Shown here: piece by piece, positions 25,218 through 34,896 of the stretch
Position numbering within the stretch: the first letter of the stretch is position 1
Layout: every line of letters begins with the position of its first letter
From: Marininema mesophilum
GTDB taxonomy: Bacteria; Bacillota; Bacilli; Thermoactinomycetales; DSM-45169
Direction: 5' to 3'
Assembly (NCBI RefSeq): GCF_900106775.1
Contig: NZ_FNNQ01000008.1
Span: 1 to 64,000 of the forward strand
Length of the DNA: 64,000 nt
Made by a program: the position numbers and the translations under genes
The notes under the pieces: generated by a model
Databases searched by the model: none
What the model was told of the DNA's origin: nothing
The model's input: the letters and a program-made list of their open reading frames with translations, nothing else

Positions 25218-26113
25218 CCATCTTCTCCAATATTAAAATGCCACTTACAATCCACACACCCCTCACACAATGTAATTCGTCCTGAAAAAATTTGGAGAAG
25301 GGTTCTAATAACGTTCTCTTCGGGATTGAGACTATGAAGCACAACCTGCTCGGGTGCCGCTGTTAACAAGGTACTGACGATCATATCCTCCTGGGACAGA
25401 GTATCTGCCATCAGCTCATCTACAACCCCATCCATCTCATTGAGGGAGAGTGGTTTACCCTCAACTGTCAGCAAGTGAAATCGCCTTTTCCCTCCACCAT
25501 GAACCACATGAATAAGTGGTACTTTTGAAGGTTGTGACGCGACAAAATGACGTAACAAATTAATAAACTCCTGATACTCTTGATCCAACAAGTATTCATC
25601 AATCGCATGTTCAACCAATTTAATCAATACTTTCTTATACCGTTTCATTCGGAAATGAAAATAACCATCCACCGCCAGAAAATGGGTATGAGTCAAGTAA
25701 TGAGCAACTTGTTGTGCCATTTTCTCCTTCCGGTGTAGAGAGCCATACTCTTCATCTACCTCATCCTCTGTATCTACTAGGAGGTGAAATGCATAGCTTT
25801 CAATCTGTCTCGTCTCCTGCGGATCCCGATAATGAAATTCTTTGGCGATAATTTGCCGTATAAAGGCAGGCTCATCTACAGTAATTAAGTAATCTGCCAC
25901 AGCCTGACCTAGTTGCTGACGCAAGCTATGCTCACGCTGTCGTCCTAATTGACGATTTAGACAGGTAAAAATCGTTCGATCCCCCTGCCGCTTCTCTTCC
26001 AAATCAAACCCGAATCGCTCTAGCTTACTCCGTTGATTTGTCAAAAGCTCACGCATGCATAACACTTCTTGGGATGCAGCATGGCCAGGCACAGATATCT
26101 GATAGGCCCCCAT
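25214..26113 (-). CDS. ytxC: YtxC-like protein
   Basis: 299-residue soluble, mostly helical protein that matches the YtxC family of spore formers in length and position (between dnaI and thrS). Visible features are the central FHFRMKRYKKVLIKLVEHAIDEYL segment, long conserved in the family, and a C-terminal pair of cysteines (CEGCVDCKWH) that could bind metal. YtxC is annotated as a putative sporulation protein; its biochemical role is unknown. ATG 26113 with AAAGGAG about 12 bases upstream. Confidence 0.8.
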   Translation of the reverse strand: MGAYQISVPGHAASQEVLCMRELLTNQRSKLERFGFDLEEKRQGDRTIFTCLNRQLGRQREHSLRQQLGQAVADYLITVDEPAFIRQIIAKEFHYRDPQETRQIESYAFHLLVDTEDEVDEEYGSLHRKEKMAQQVAHYLTHTHFLAVDGYFHFRMKRYKKVLIKLVEHAIDEYLLDQEYQEFINLLRHFVASQPSKVPLIHVVHGGGKRRFHLLTVEGKPLSLNEMDGVVDELMADTLSQEDMIVSTLLTAAPEQVVLHSLNPEENVIRTLLQIFSGRITLCEGCVDCKWHFNIGEDG

Positions 26114-26215
26114 CGATCAATCGGCTCCTTTGTCCATTTACGATTAGTATATGGGCGGGGACATATCTGTATACGTCAAGAGGCGAGGTTAGCAAATCAT
26201 TCGAATCATTCCTTT

Positions 26216-26878
26216 TCAACTAAAAAACATATAACGAAATGCTCCCACTGGGTCACGAAGAACTTCAACCAGTACTTTGGAGGAGGTTCCCGAAAATAAC
26301 AAGTAAAGAATAGTCAACGACCCACCATACATAGCGATCTTCCCGGTAAGTTTATCGACGATATCTCCACTTCGGATACTAAAACCGATATTCTTGGTTC
26401 CGATTCGCTTTTTCCATGGCCAAAATAAGGGGATTCCCCCAGCTGTGATGCTGTCGGCCAATAGGTGAGACAAGTATCCTGCTACCAAGGGCCATATATA
26501 AGTAGGTTCTGCCATATAAGTAATACCAGCTACTAAAAATAAAGAAAGTAACGAGTGTGTAAAACTGCGATGGGGGATAAAAGCGACAGCCATTGCATAC
26601 ACTCCTGCCAGAACAACCCACAAGGCTAATCCTTTAAGAATGCCTAATAATACAATTGCCGCTCCTAAAAGTGCTAATGCAACGGATCTATACTTAATAG
26701 AACGAAACAACAGATTGTTAAGCACACTACCATCTTCATCGATATCCGGTAAAATCGAGCCGATAGACGCCACCATCACTGCCGTTACACATGCTCCAAC
26801 ATCTGTCGCTAAGCCGTTTGTCGCTACAGTTACCGCCCCCGCTGCCACCCCTAGAGATAAATGTGTGTTTCCCGTCAT
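26216..26878 (-). CDS. Membrane-bound metal-dependent hydrolase, YdjM/DUF457 family
   Basis: 220-residue integral membrane protein. It opens with MTGNTHLSLGVAAGA and has the DIDEDGS (IxPDIDxD-like) motif at about 45-55, then FIPHRSFTHSLLSL and HLLADSITAGGIPLFWPW, the His/Asp set of the YdjM/YfhP-type predicted inner-membrane hydrolases. The family is LexA-regulated in some bacteria; substrate unknown. ATG 26878 has AAGAGGAGGAAG upstream, so the in-frame extension to 26947 is rejected. Confidence 0.83.
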   Translation of the reverse strand: MTGNTHLSLGVAAGAVTVATNGLATDVGACVTAVMVASIGSILPDIDEDGSVLNNLLFRSIKYRSVALALLGAAIVLLGILKGLALWVVLAGVYAMAVAFIPHRSFTHSLLSLFLVAGITYMAEPTYIWPLVAGYLSHLLADSITAGGIPLFWPWKKRIGTKNIGFSIRSGDIVDKLTGKIAMYGGSLTILYLLFSGTSSKVLVEVLRDPVGAFRYMFFS

Positions 26879-27173
26879 AAACTTCCTCCTCTTCCGAAAA
26901 TACCAACATATGTTTGCTTGTTTTGCGATAAAAAAGGATCGATACAATCACGCATCCACCCCAAGAACCCTTTTGAAAATATTTCTATGCCGGCAGGAAG
27001 TGTCTTTATTTATCCTATCATAATCACTTATCAATCGGTCCGTTCTCCTGCAAAGTCCTTTTATCTTTCTAGCTAGACGTATACCATTCCAGATGCTCCT
27101 CAAAATCTCCTAAAAATAAGGGGATAGAAGCTATTAGTTCAATCACCAAAATTAAACACACAAAATTATAATT

Positions 27174-27207
27174 ACAAAAAAAAGATCTCCCTACTAGGGA
27201 GATCTTT
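27174..27207 (-). terminator. Terminator of the tRNA cluster
   Basis: AAAGATCTCCC/GGGAGATCTTT stem followed on the minus strand by TTTTTT, ten bases after tRNA-Leu. Confidence 0.93.
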
Positions 27208-27216
27208 GCTTCCATA

Positions 27217-27304
<88 letters not shown>

Positions 27305-27314
27305 AAAGGTAAGA

Positions 27315-27389
27315 TGGAGCGGATGATGGGATTCGAACCCACGACCCTCGCCTTGGCAAGGCGATGCTCTACCCCTGAGCCACATCCGC
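27315..27389 (-). tRNA. tRNA-Gly (anticodon GCC)
   Basis: 75 bases with encoded CCA. Acceptor GCGGATG pairs with CATCCGC; the anticodon loop CTTGCCAAG gives GCC, reading GGC/GGU. Confidence 0.96.
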
Positions 27390-27399
27390 ATAACAACAA

Positions 27400-27475
<76 letters not shown>

Positions 27476-27500
27476 TTTTAACTAATTGGCGACGAAATTG

Positions 27501-27530
27501 ATTATAGCATGGCTTTTATCATGAAAGCAA
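27501..27530 (-). promoter_or_regulatory. Promoter of the tRNA cluster
   Basis: Minus strand TTGCTT (27530-27525), 18-base spacer, TATAAT (27506-27501), 25 bases upstream of tRNA-Phe. Confidence 0.78.
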
Positions 27531-27564
27531 GAGGGTGTTATTTCTTTTTATGATTTTCTTCATT

Positions 27565-28497
27565 TTAACCTTGCTCACGCCAGTTAGGGCCTTCTACACA
27601 ATAATCATCCATACACGGACGAATCCGCTCCATCAATCGCTTCGCTTTCATCCGTTCTGTTCCACCTTTGTCCGAATAGGCAAAATGATCTTCTAGCTCA
27701 TCTAAGTCCAAATTAGAAGTAATCACTGTCGGCATTTTTTCTGTCATCCGATACTGTAGTAACGCTCCGATAATTTCATCACGGGTCCAGGGGGTCAATG
27801 TCTCCGCTCCCAGATCATCAAGAATAAGTACGGTCGCCTTTTTTAAGGCATCCAGTTTTTCCTGGATCATCCCATCACGGATTGATTCTTTAATTTCCCT
27901 AAGAAAGTCAGGAACATATACCATCAGAGAATCTACCTGATGGTCCACTAACTTTTGTGCCATCGCCCCAGCGATTCGACTTTTCCCCACACCAAAGGTT
28001 CCATATAGATAAAGGCCCCGTTCTGGACGCTTCTGCGCAAACTGTTGACAAAACTTAACCGCTGCAATAATAGCTGGTTTTCGAGCATTATTAGGCGTGA
28101 TGGAGGAGAAAGTAGCCGACAAGATATCCGTGGGGATATGATGACTCTTGATCAACCGCTTCCGATTCCTTTCCTTCTCCTTCGCTATCAACTTGGGACA
28201 AGGTTGCAACCGTAGATCGAGGTAACCACCATACATAGCCAGCTCAGGTTGATGACCCTGCATCAGGTTTGGACAATTCTCTAGTCCAGGACATTGATCA
28301 CAATGCCCGCGCTCTTCTACCAATTGGTGTAATGCACCAATAGAGCGCCGATATACTTCCTGGGGCACCTCAGGATGCTCCATCCGGAAGGCCTTTACCT
28401 CTCGAGCAGTTAAAAGCTCTTGCAGGCGTTGTTCTAGATTGACTCGGCGATTTAGTTTTTCTCGAATCGGAGATACCACCCTATCGATCCGCTCCAT
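27565..28497 (-). CDS. dnaI: Primosomal protein DnaI (helicase loader)
   Basis: 310-residue AAA+ ATPase that loads the replicative helicase at the origin. The N-terminal helicase-binding domain carries a zinc site (CDQCPGLENC at about 66-75, plus a further Cys near 100). The C-terminal ATPase has Walker A GTFGVGKS and Walker B VLILDDLG, followed by a sensor ITSNLD. Overlaps dnaB by one base (28497), as in bacilli, so the two loaders are translationally coupled. Confidence 0.95.
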   Translation of the reverse strand: MERIDRVVSPIREKLNRRVNLEQRLQELLTAREVKAFRMEHPEVPQEVYRRSIGALHQLVEERGHCDQCPGLENCPNLMQGHQPELAMYGGYLDLRLQPCPKLIAKEKERNRKRLIKSHHIPTDILSATFSSITPNNARKPAIIAAVKFCQQFAQKRPERGLYLYGTFGVGKSRIAGAMAQKLVDHQVDSLMVYVPDFLREIKESIRDGMIQEKLDALKKATVLILDDLGAETLTPWTRDEIIGALLQYRMTEKMPTVITSNLDLDELEDHFAYSDKGGTERMKAKRLMERIRPCMDDYCVEGPNWREQG

Positions 28498-30017
28498 TAC
28501 GCATTCCCCTTCTGCTTATCCCTTTCAGCAAAACTTTGTTCCATTTTTTCAATCTCCGCTTGAATTTGGGCCGCAGCCTCAGGATCTACTTCCCACTCCT
28601 CCAGTGGAGATGACCCTTGTTTTTTTTCCTGGGATCGAGCGATTGCCTTCGGCAATTTATCCTCCGCCCCACGTCTGCTCTTCCGTGTAGAGGTTGTCCC
28701 TTGGCGGCGTTTATTTTCTCCGCTCTTTCGCTTATTCCACTCCCAGTTAAGCTCCTTGCTCACCATTTCTCGCGCTTCTTCTACTGTGTTTATGTTTTTC
28801 CGTTGCCAGTGACCCGCAATTTTTTCCACGAGTGGACGTGGGAGCTTGTAATCATAGGTATAGAGCACATACTCCAACAAAACATTGATCACACCATTGG
28901 ATAATCCATATTGACTCGTCAGATCCTCTACCAATTCTAAATCGGAACGAGGGATTTGCTTTCCCTTTTGAAAATGGGAGAGTAGTTTGATGGGCGACAA
29001 CTGACTCAACATGCGGAAATGACGCTCTTCTTCCTTCGTCTGTCCTGAAACTTTCTGCTCCCGTTTCTTAGACTCGACTTGTTTTTTTGAAGAGGGTTCA
29101 GTGATTTGCGCCTGTTCCATCGTTGCTGTGAGTTGCCTTCGTCCGACAACAACAGGAGCACTCCCAAATCGCATTCGATATTGACTCCGTACAAAAGAAC
29201 GAAACCGCGGGATATCAATGCGACCACTTTGGGTTACATAGGGGTTTTGCAAAGCTTTTATCAAATCCCAATCATCCAGTTGATACAAGAAACGAATCTC
29301 TCTGAGACAAGCCTCTACAGAAGCAGTCCATGCCCCTTCATCCAAGATATTAGCTAAACGAGACCTCACCATCGACAAGTCATCTTCCTCTCGATTAAAA
29401 ACAGGGCGACGACCTTCGATACTTCCTTCTTCCTCTGCTGGACTAGGGAAGGGAGTGTCCTGCTCTAACTCTGTAGCCGAGGTAATCTCAGTCGGAGAAA
29501 GAGAACCAAACACTTGGCCAAATGATTTGGTCACCTCTACCCCATTCTCTTCCCTATTTTCATGAGAAGAAGCGAGCAATTCATCTCGCAGTAATTGGAA
29601 ACGTTCCTTTCCAATCCGGTTTAGTAAGGCCACACTTAAGACATCGCTCTGAAAGAAGCGAAGGGGTGTTAATGGTGGGACCAACTCGTACTCTAGTAAC
29701 CTGCTATCCTTTTGCGAAACACTAAAGGAATTTAGTAAACCCACGCCCTCTAAAAGGTAGCGCGCTTCTAATACTTCTGCCAATGACAAAGAGAGTCCCT
29801 TCATCAGGTCGAGATGATTCATCATATGAGAGTTCCCTGCTTGATGGAGGGGCAAATGACAGTACAATGTGGTATACAAACTAGATGCCCGTGCGCCAAT
29901 AATTGGCTGGTAGAGGCGTGTTAATGCTATCAAATCGGCTATATATAGAGGACGGCAGCTGTGTACACACCAGCCATCCCGTGGCGTACATTCTCTCCAT
30001 GTCATCGACATCATCAT
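28497..30017 (-). CDS. dnaB: Replication initiation and membrane attachment protein DnaB
   Basis: About 506-residue bacillary DnaB (not the E. coli helicase), which with DnaD and DnaI recruits helicase at oriC. The N-terminal winged-helix region begins MTWRECTPRDGW and contains LYQPIIGARASSLYTTLY; the C-terminal DnaB/DnaD-type repeat carries QYGLSNGVINVLLEYVL and YDYKLPRPLVEKIA. The tail is highly charged. The start cluster at 30017 (three ATGs) has GGAGTGGGGG upstream; a long in-frame extension to 30131 overlaps the gap to nrdR and is rejected. Confidence 0.93.
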   Translation of the reverse strand: MMMSMTWRECTPRDGWCVHSCRPLYIADLIALTRLYQPIIGARASSLYTTLYCHLPLHQAGNSHMMNHLDLMKGLSLSLAEVLEARYLLEGVGLLNSFSVSQKDSRLLEYELVPPLTPLRFFQSDVLSVALLNRIGKERFQLLRDELLASSHENREENGVEVTKSFGQVFGSLSPTEITSATELEQDTPFPSPAEEEGSIEGRRPVFNREEDDLSMVRSRLANILDEGAWTASVEACLREIRFLYQLDDWDLIKALQNPYVTQSGRIDIPRFRSFVRSQYRMRFGSAPVVVGRRQLTATMEQAQITEPSSKKQVESKKREQKVSGQTKEEERHFRMLSQLSPIKLLSHFQKGKQIPRSDLELVEDLTSQYGLSNGVINVLLEYVLYTYDYKLPRPLVEKIAGHWQRKNINTVEEAREMVSKELNWEWNKRKSGENKRRQGTTSTRKSRRGAEDKLPKAIARSQEKKQGSSPLEEWEVDPEAAAQIQAEIEKMEQSFAERDKQKGNA

Positions 30018-30144
30018 ACCCCCACTCCGGTCGAAAAGTTGGATACCCATTGTACCAAGAGTGGCCTTTTGGGACAAACCTCGTATTTTGACCTTAAGAA
30101 AGGGCATGCTCCTTTCTACTGATCCGATCACTTGCTAACGGCTT

Positions 30145-30600
30145 TCAGGACCGATTCAACAGTTCTTCCAATTCCCTTACAAATACATTGATATCTTGAA
30201 ATTGGCGATAGACCGAAACAAAACGCACATAAGCCACTTCATCCACATCAAGCAATCGTTCCATGACCATACTACCGATCTCTTGTGTTGGTACTTCTGA
30301 CTCGTTTCGCTCTTGCAGGGAACGTTGTACCTCATCGACCAATCTCTCTAACCGCTCCATCGGAACCGACCGTTTTTCACATGCCCGAATTAATCCGCGC
30401 AACAGCTTCTCTCGCTTAAACTCTTCGCGGCTTCCATCCTTTTTAATAACGATCAACGGCTTATCTTCCACCATTTCAAACGTTGTAAATCGCCGTTCAC
30501 AATCTTCACATTGCCGTCGACGCCGAATCGACTTTCCTTCATGTGCGGGGCGTGAATCCAACACCCGACTTCCGATAGAATAGCAAAACGGGCACTTCAT
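30145..30600 (-). CDS. nrdR: Transcriptional repressor NrdR
   Basis: 151-residue NrdR, which senses ATP/dATP and represses ribonucleotide reductase genes. It shows the N-terminal zinc ribbon MKCPFCYSIGSRVLDSR with CEDCERRF and the ATP-cone domain (VIKKDGSREEFKREKLLRGL). ATG 30600 is preferred because GGAGG is seven bases upstream; an ATG two codons earlier sits on the ribosome site. Upstream of dnaB-dnaI as in B. subtilis. Confidence 0.97.
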   Translation of the reverse strand: MKCPFCYSIGSRVLDSRPAHEGKSIRRRRQCEDCERRFTTFEMVEDKPLIVIKKDGSREEFKREKLLRGLIRACEKRSVPMERLERLVDEVQRSLQERNESEVPTQEIGSMVMERLLDVDEVAYVRFVSVYRQFQDINVFVRELEELLNRS

Positions 30601-30818
30601 CCTCATTCCTCCTGCATTGTACTTCCTTCCGGGTCCACCTTATCGTCTCCTAAATATAACACATCCCTACTCTCTTTGTACGAATTATGGGAACGTGTAC
30701 GTAAAAACCAACAACCCGCCATCACTTCGATAGCGAGTCATTGATACATTATCGATCCATTATTTTTTGCGGACTTAAGCTTCATGAAAGTAGGTCTTGG
30801 CCAACCGGAGCCATGCAA

Positions 30819-31859
30819 TTACACAGGAATCCGCTCCTTCATGACCTTATCGGCTAAAAAAGGTTCGCCAACTTTCTTCACAAGATCAACCACCCGACAA
30901 GAATAACCCCACTCGTTATCATACCAAGCAAGGACCTTAACCTGGCGATCCCCGATCACCATGGTGGATAAAGCATCAACAATCGTAGAATGTGGATTCC
31001 CAATAAAATCAGGGGAAACTAATGGTTCTTCGCAAAATTGGATGATTCCTTTCATCTCAGAGGTAGCAGCATTTTGCAATGCAGCATTTACCTCTTCTAC
31101 AGTTACCTCGGTGTTCAAATCAACTACCAAGTCGACGACAGACACATTGGGTGTAGGTACCCGTAAAGATAGTCCATTTAATTTACCAGCTAACTCAGGA
31201 AGGACGTTACCAATGGCGCTAGCCGCACCGGTTTTTGTAGGGATAATGGATTGTGCACACGCACGGGCACGACGTAAATCCTTGTGCGGGTTGTCCAAAT
31301 TTTTCTGATCGTTTGTATAGGAATGAACCGTCGTCATCAAACCCTGTTCAATGCCAAATTGTTCATGGAGAACTTTGACCAATGGTGCCAGGCAGTTCGT
31401 CGTACAGCTGGCGTTAGAGATAATATGATGCTTCTTATGATCGTATGCGCTTTCATTAACGCCCATCACAACCATCACATCTTCATTTTTCCCAGGTGCA
31501 GTGATGACTACTTTTTTAGCACCTGCTTGCAAGTGAAGTCCTGCTCCCTTACGATCACGGAACTTCCCTGTTGCTTCGATAACGAGGTCAATATTTAACT
31601 CTGCCCAAGGTAATTTTGCTGGATCCCGTTCGGAGACTAATTGGACAATGCGACCGTTTACATGTAAATGACCGTTTTCAACTTTAATTTCATCATCAAC
31701 GACCCCATGGATCGTGTCATATTTTACAAGGTGTGCTAAGGTTTCAGCGGGGTAGCTAGCGTTGACAGCTACCACTTCGAGATCCTGCTCCCGAATCGCC
31801 TTTCTGAATACCATCCGCCCAATACGGCCAAATCCGTTGATTGCGATACGTAGAGACAT
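30819..31859 (-). CDS. gapB: Glyceraldehyde-3-phosphate dehydrogenase, GapB type (NADP-dependent)
   Basis: 346 residues with GAPDH hallmarks: INGFGRIGRMVFR cofactor motif, catalytic NASCTTNCLAP and the terminal WYDNEWGYSCRV. After the second strand the sequence is VNASYPAETLAH, lacking the Asp that selects NAD in glycolytic GapA, which fits NADP use and the gluconeogenic direction. Its place between nrdR and coaE also matches B. subtilis gapB. The speD gene usually found beside gapB is absent. ATG 31859 follows AGGAAGGGG; the extension to 31892 is not favoured. Confidence 0.94.
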   Translation of the reverse strand: MSLRIAINGFGRIGRMVFRKAIREQDLEVVAVNASYPAETLAHLVKYDTIHGVVDDEIKVENGHLHVNGRIVQLVSERDPAKLPWAELNIDLVIEATGKFRDRKGAGLHLQAGAKKVVITAPGKNEDVMVVMGVNESAYDHKKHHIISNASCTTNCLAPLVKVLHEQFGIEQGLMTTVHSYTNDQKNLDNPHKDLRRARACAQSIIPTKTGAASAIGNVLPELAGKLNGLSLRVPTPNVSVVDLVVDLNTEVTVEEVNAALQNAATSEMKGIIQFCEEPLVSPDFIGNPHSTIVDALSTMVIGDRQVKVLAWYDNEWGYSCRVVDLVKKVGEPFLADKVMKERIPV

Positions 31860-31907
31860 ATGATACCCCTTCCTGATCTTCATATGATCCATACCAGTTC
31901 CTCTCTT

Positions 31908-31935
31908 ATTATAATCAGTATGTCACATATTGCAA
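31908..31935 (-). promoter_or_regulatory. gapB promoter with CcpN-like operator
   Basis: Minus strand TTGCAA (31935-31930), 16-base spacer, TATAAT (31913-31908). Inside the spacer, TGTGACATACT (31927-31917) matches the CcpN consensus TRTGHYATAYW as I recall it. In B. subtilis CcpN represses gapB when glucose is present. Confidence 0.65.
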
Positions 31936-31982
31936 TGTGTTGTGTTGAAATGCCTTACTCTTGACAAGGTTATTCCCACAAA

Positions 31983-32022
31983 TAATACCCAGCGGCACAC
32001 GCTCCACTGGGTATTATATACA
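31983..32022 (-). terminator. Terminator of the coaE-transglycosylase unit
   Basis: AATACCCAG/CTGGGTATT stem with T-rich flank on the minus strand, about 60 bases after the transglycosylase stop. Confidence 0.75.
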
Positions 32023-32080
32023 ATATGATGAGATAGGACCATATATTTCTATGTAATTTTAATAGTTTTTTGTTTTTCCT

Positions 32081-32716
32081 CTACTCTGTTCGGGTGTAAG
32101 AACCTCTTTTTTTTGTGAGGTTTTCATACAATGCACGATATTTCTCTTTATAGTAGAATACTCGTTGAATATAGTGACGAGTTTCACCAAAGGGAATTCT
32201 TTTCAAGTGCTTTCTTGTTCCATCCCATCGCCCTCGCTTTAGCCATTTATTGACATTCCCTGGACCTGCATTATACGCGGCTACAGCGGCAAGCTCATTT
32301 CCTTTATACTCCCTTGTCAAGGCGGCGATATACCAGGAACCCATATGAATATTAATCGATGGATCGTGTACATAGTCTCGAAAAGCAGGTGAAAACTTCC
32401 CACGCTCTACCACGAAATCCACTGTTTCCTGGGTGAGTTGCATCAACCCTTGGGCTCCTACTCGAGAGCGGGCCTTTGGATCAAAATCGCTCTCTACCCG
32501 TATAATGGCCATCACCAAAAATGGGTCTGCCCCAGTTGTCTTTGCACTGTTTATGATGGAGTCTTCATAGCGAATCGGATACATCCAACGATTAATTAAA
32601 GGCGTTGCCAACATTAAGAATGCAAGCAAAATAATGATAGCCCCGACCATTTTCCTCTTCGATGGGAGGGAATCGATTACCGGACGGATCCATTTTCGCG
32701 CACCCATGTTTCCCAT
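32081..32716 (-). CDS. Lytic transglycosylase, SLT domain, membrane anchored
   Basis: 211-residue protein with an N-terminal membrane anchor (about 24-44) and an Slt70-like catalytic domain outside the cell. The catalytic Glu lies in IIRVESDFDPKARS, followed by GAQGLMQL and VAAYNAGPGNVNKW, the standard SLT motifs. It cleaves peptidoglycan glycan strands to anhydromuramic ends. The gene overlaps the 3' end of coaE by 40 bases, so the two are co-transcribed. The start at 32716 lacks a strong ribosome site; ATG 32707 is possible. Confidence 0.9.
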   Translation of the reverse strand: MGNMGARKWIRPVIDSLPSKRKMVGAIIILLAFLMLATPLINRWMYPIRYEDSIINSAKTTGADPFLVMAIIRVESDFDPKARSRVGAQGLMQLTQETVDFVVERGKFSPAFRDYVHDPSINIHMGSWYIAALTREYKGNELAAVAAYNAGPGNVNKWLKRGRWDGTRKHLKRIPFGETRHYIQRVFYYKEKYRALYENLTKKRGSYTRTE

Positions 32717-33285
32717 AGGAGATCTACCTGCCTTTCCGTGTCCGCCATCGTTCCTGAATTATCGATGAGTACATCTGCAAACCGTTTCTTCTCTTCAATC
32801 GGCATCTGAGCTTGTACCATCTGCATCGCTTTTTCATCACGGATCCCCTCACGTGCCATTAACCGCATTAATTGAAGTGGTTCAGGTACGTAGACAACGA
32901 CCACCTGATCTACCAAGAAAGTAAGTCCTTCTTCAATTAACAGGGGGATGTCCAACACAGCAATTCCCCCTGGCTTGCTTTCAAATTCATCCCGCAACGA
33001 TTGCATTCGGTGAAGGATCAGCGGGTGAAGAATTTGATTGAGATCTTTTCGTGCCCCTTCATCATTAAAGATCACGTTACGTAAAGCATGACGATTTAAT
33101 TCGCCAGAATGAGTAAAGACACTGTCTCCAAAACGCGCTCGCACTTTCACGCTTCCCTCAGTTCCTGGCTCCACCACTTCCCTCGCCACTTGATCTGCAT
33201 CAATAATCAACCCTCCGCGTTTGGCGATCATCTGTGAAACTGTACTTTTCCCAGTAGCAATCCCACCTGTCAACCCGATAGCCAC
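32677..33285 (-). CDS. coaE: Dephospho-CoA kinase
   Basis: Last step of coenzyme A synthesis. 202 residues with P-loop GLTGGIATGKSTVS right at the N-terminus, DADQVARE, and the lid region with RLMAREGIRDEKAMQMVQAQ. The start is placed at GTG 33285, which has GGAGGG seven bases upstream and gives the standard MAIGLTGG beginning; an upstream in-frame start at 33336 would overlap ytaF. Follows ytaF by 28 bases and overlaps the transglycosylase gene. Confidence 0.96.
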   Translation of the reverse strand: MAIGLTGGIATGKSTVSQMIAKRGGLIIDADQVAREVVEPGTEGSVKVRARFGDSVFTHSGELNRHALRNVIFNDEGARKDLNQILHPLILHRMQSLRDEFESKPGGIAVLDIPLLIEEGLTFLVDQVVVVYVPEPLQLMRLMAREGIRDEKAMQMVQAQMPIEEKKRFADVLIDNSGTMADTERQVDLLWETWVRENGSVR

Positions 33286-33313
33286 CTTATATCCCTCCAA
33301 GAATAAGATCCGC

Positions 33314-33961
33314 TTACTCCATAAAACGTATAACACCCATTACAATTAACAAAATACCGGGTATATAAGCTCCCGCAGAGAAGAATGCCCACCCACGAAA
33401 GCGAAAACCAATCCTCATTCCCATCGCCAAAAAGAGGACACTCATTAGCGCAATGGTGCCGGCTGCCATCCAAGGCGAGAACCCCAGTAAAGCCGCACCC
33501 AGACCTACACCAAAGGCATCCAAAGAGAGGGCCATTCCAAGCCACACGGCCTCCCCTGAACTGATCACCCCTGAATCATCGCGATCTGCCGCGATCGGAG
33601 ACTTTAATATTTGAATCACGATCCCAAATTTACGTAATTCAAAAGAGAAGACTCGTACAGGTGTCGTCAATTCTTTGTTAGATTGAGATGAGTGACTCTG
33701 GCGTACCTGGACTAAAGTATAAAGACCCATAAAAACGAGGATCGTAGCACCTACTCCTGAGGTAATACTCGGAGGAATCCACATTGCCCCTATCCGTCCC
33801 AGTTGCATGGAAAGTCCCGCAACACCACCAGAACAACATCCAATTATAAGTATGGATACCCAGTGAATTCTGATCCGCCGCAATCCATAAGTTACGCCTA
33901 CACCAAAGCTATCTAGACTAACTGCCATCGCTAGCAGTATGTGAAAAAAGACGGCCCCCAC
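33314..33961 (-). CDS. ytaF: Sporulation membrane protein YtaF (MntP-like)
   Basis: About 215 residues, six hydrophobic segments in two homologous halves, each opening with an AMAVSLDSFGVGVTYGL / GMALSLDAFGVGLGAALL motif. The repeated Asp-containing motif relates it to MntP/cation exporters. YtaF is a sporulation-associated membrane protein in bacilli, function unclear. Start uncertain: GTG 33961 has GGAGGG seven bases upstream and gives the usual length; ATG 33976 has no ribosome site. Neighbours mutM and coaE match B. subtilis. Confidence 0.88.
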   Translation of the reverse strand: MGAVFFHILLAMAVSLDSFGVGVTYGLRRIRIHWVSILIIGCCSGGVAGLSMQLGRIGAMWIPPSITSGVGATILVFMGLYTLVQVRQSHSSQSNKELTTPVRVFSFELRKFGIVIQILKSPIAADRDDSGVISSGEAVWLGMALSLDAFGVGLGAALLGFSPWMAAGTIALMSVLFLAMGMRIGFRFRGWAFFSAGAYIPGILLIVMGVIRFME

Positions 33962-34048
33962 CAGCCATCCCTCCATTCGACAGGGAATTGAATACCCTAT
34001 CTTATTTACGGGCAAATGGTGGTGTGACCGATCTCATTACTTCTATTT

Positions 34049-34873
34049 TTAATGCTGGCAGGTCGTGCAAAAATGAGTTCCGCGTCCGGTAACCACAATC
34101 CGTTGAATCGGTTCACCGCATTGGTGGCAGGCTTCTCCTTTCCTACCGTAAACCTTGATCTGTAACTGAAACATCCCCATCTCGCCATTGCCATCGACAT
34201 AAGAGCGTACAGAGGAACCCCCCGCTTCTACAGCAGTGGAAAGAACAGAACGGATACTTGTATAAAGACGTTCAACATCATCTGGGGTTAATGACTCCAC
34301 TAATCGTTCGGGGAGAATCGATGCCCCAAACAAGGCCTCGTCCACATAAATATTACCCAAACCGCTCAAAAATGCCTGATTTAACAACAGTGACTTTATT
34401 TTGGTACGACGGCCACTTAGCGAACGTTGAAATCCTGCTAAAGTAAAATCTTCGGAAAGCGGCTCTGGCCCCAGCTTGGCCAATGGAGGTCGCTTTAAGT
34501 CCTCACCAAGAGGATAAAGGTGCATCGTGCCAAATTGACGAACATCTTTGTACCGAAGCTCTGTCCCATCTGTAAAGCAAAATCGAACATGGGTATGCTT
34601 CTCTATCGGCTCATCCTTCATGGCCAGATGGTAGCGCCCCTCCATACGTAGGTGTGAAACTAATACATGTGTATCCAAGAAAATACGAAGGAACTTCCCT
34701 CTCCTTCCTACATCATGGATCGTCTGCCCCTTCAGCATCTCTTGGAAAAGGTCTGGACTTGGTGGTTCTTGAATAATTCGCGGTAAGGTAACTACACCTT
34801 CTTCGATGGTCTTCCCTGATATTAACTTTTGCAATGTCTTTTTGACTGTCTCTACCTCAGGTAATTCTGGCAA
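34049..34873 (-). CDS. mutM: Formamidopyrimidine-DNA glycosylase
   Basis: 274-residue Fpg/MutM that excises 8-oxoguanine. It begins PELPEVETVKKTL with the catalytic Pro1 and Glu2, has the H2TH region (LSGLGNIYVDEALF) and ends in the zinc finger CHQCGEPIQRIVVTGRGTHFCTTCQ in pieces, with four cysteines. Directly downstream of polA, 23 bases apart, so both repair genes are likely one transcript. Confidence 0.97.
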   Translation of the reverse strand: MPELPEVETVKKTLQKLISGKTIEEGVVTLPRIIQEPPSPDLFQEMLKGQTIHDVGRRGKFLRIFLDTHVLVSHLRMEGRYHLAMKDEPIEKHTHVRFCFTDGTELRYKDVRQFGTMHLYPLGEDLKRPPLAKLGPEPLSEDFTLAGFQRSLSGRRTKIKSLLLNQAFLSGLGNIYVDEALFGASILPERLVESLTPDDVERLYTSIRSVLSTAVEAGGSSVRSYVDGNGEMGMFQLQIKVYGRKGEACHQCGEPIQRIVVTGRGTHFCTTCQH

Positions 34874-34896
34874 GCCGCTCTCTCCCTATCCATCCA

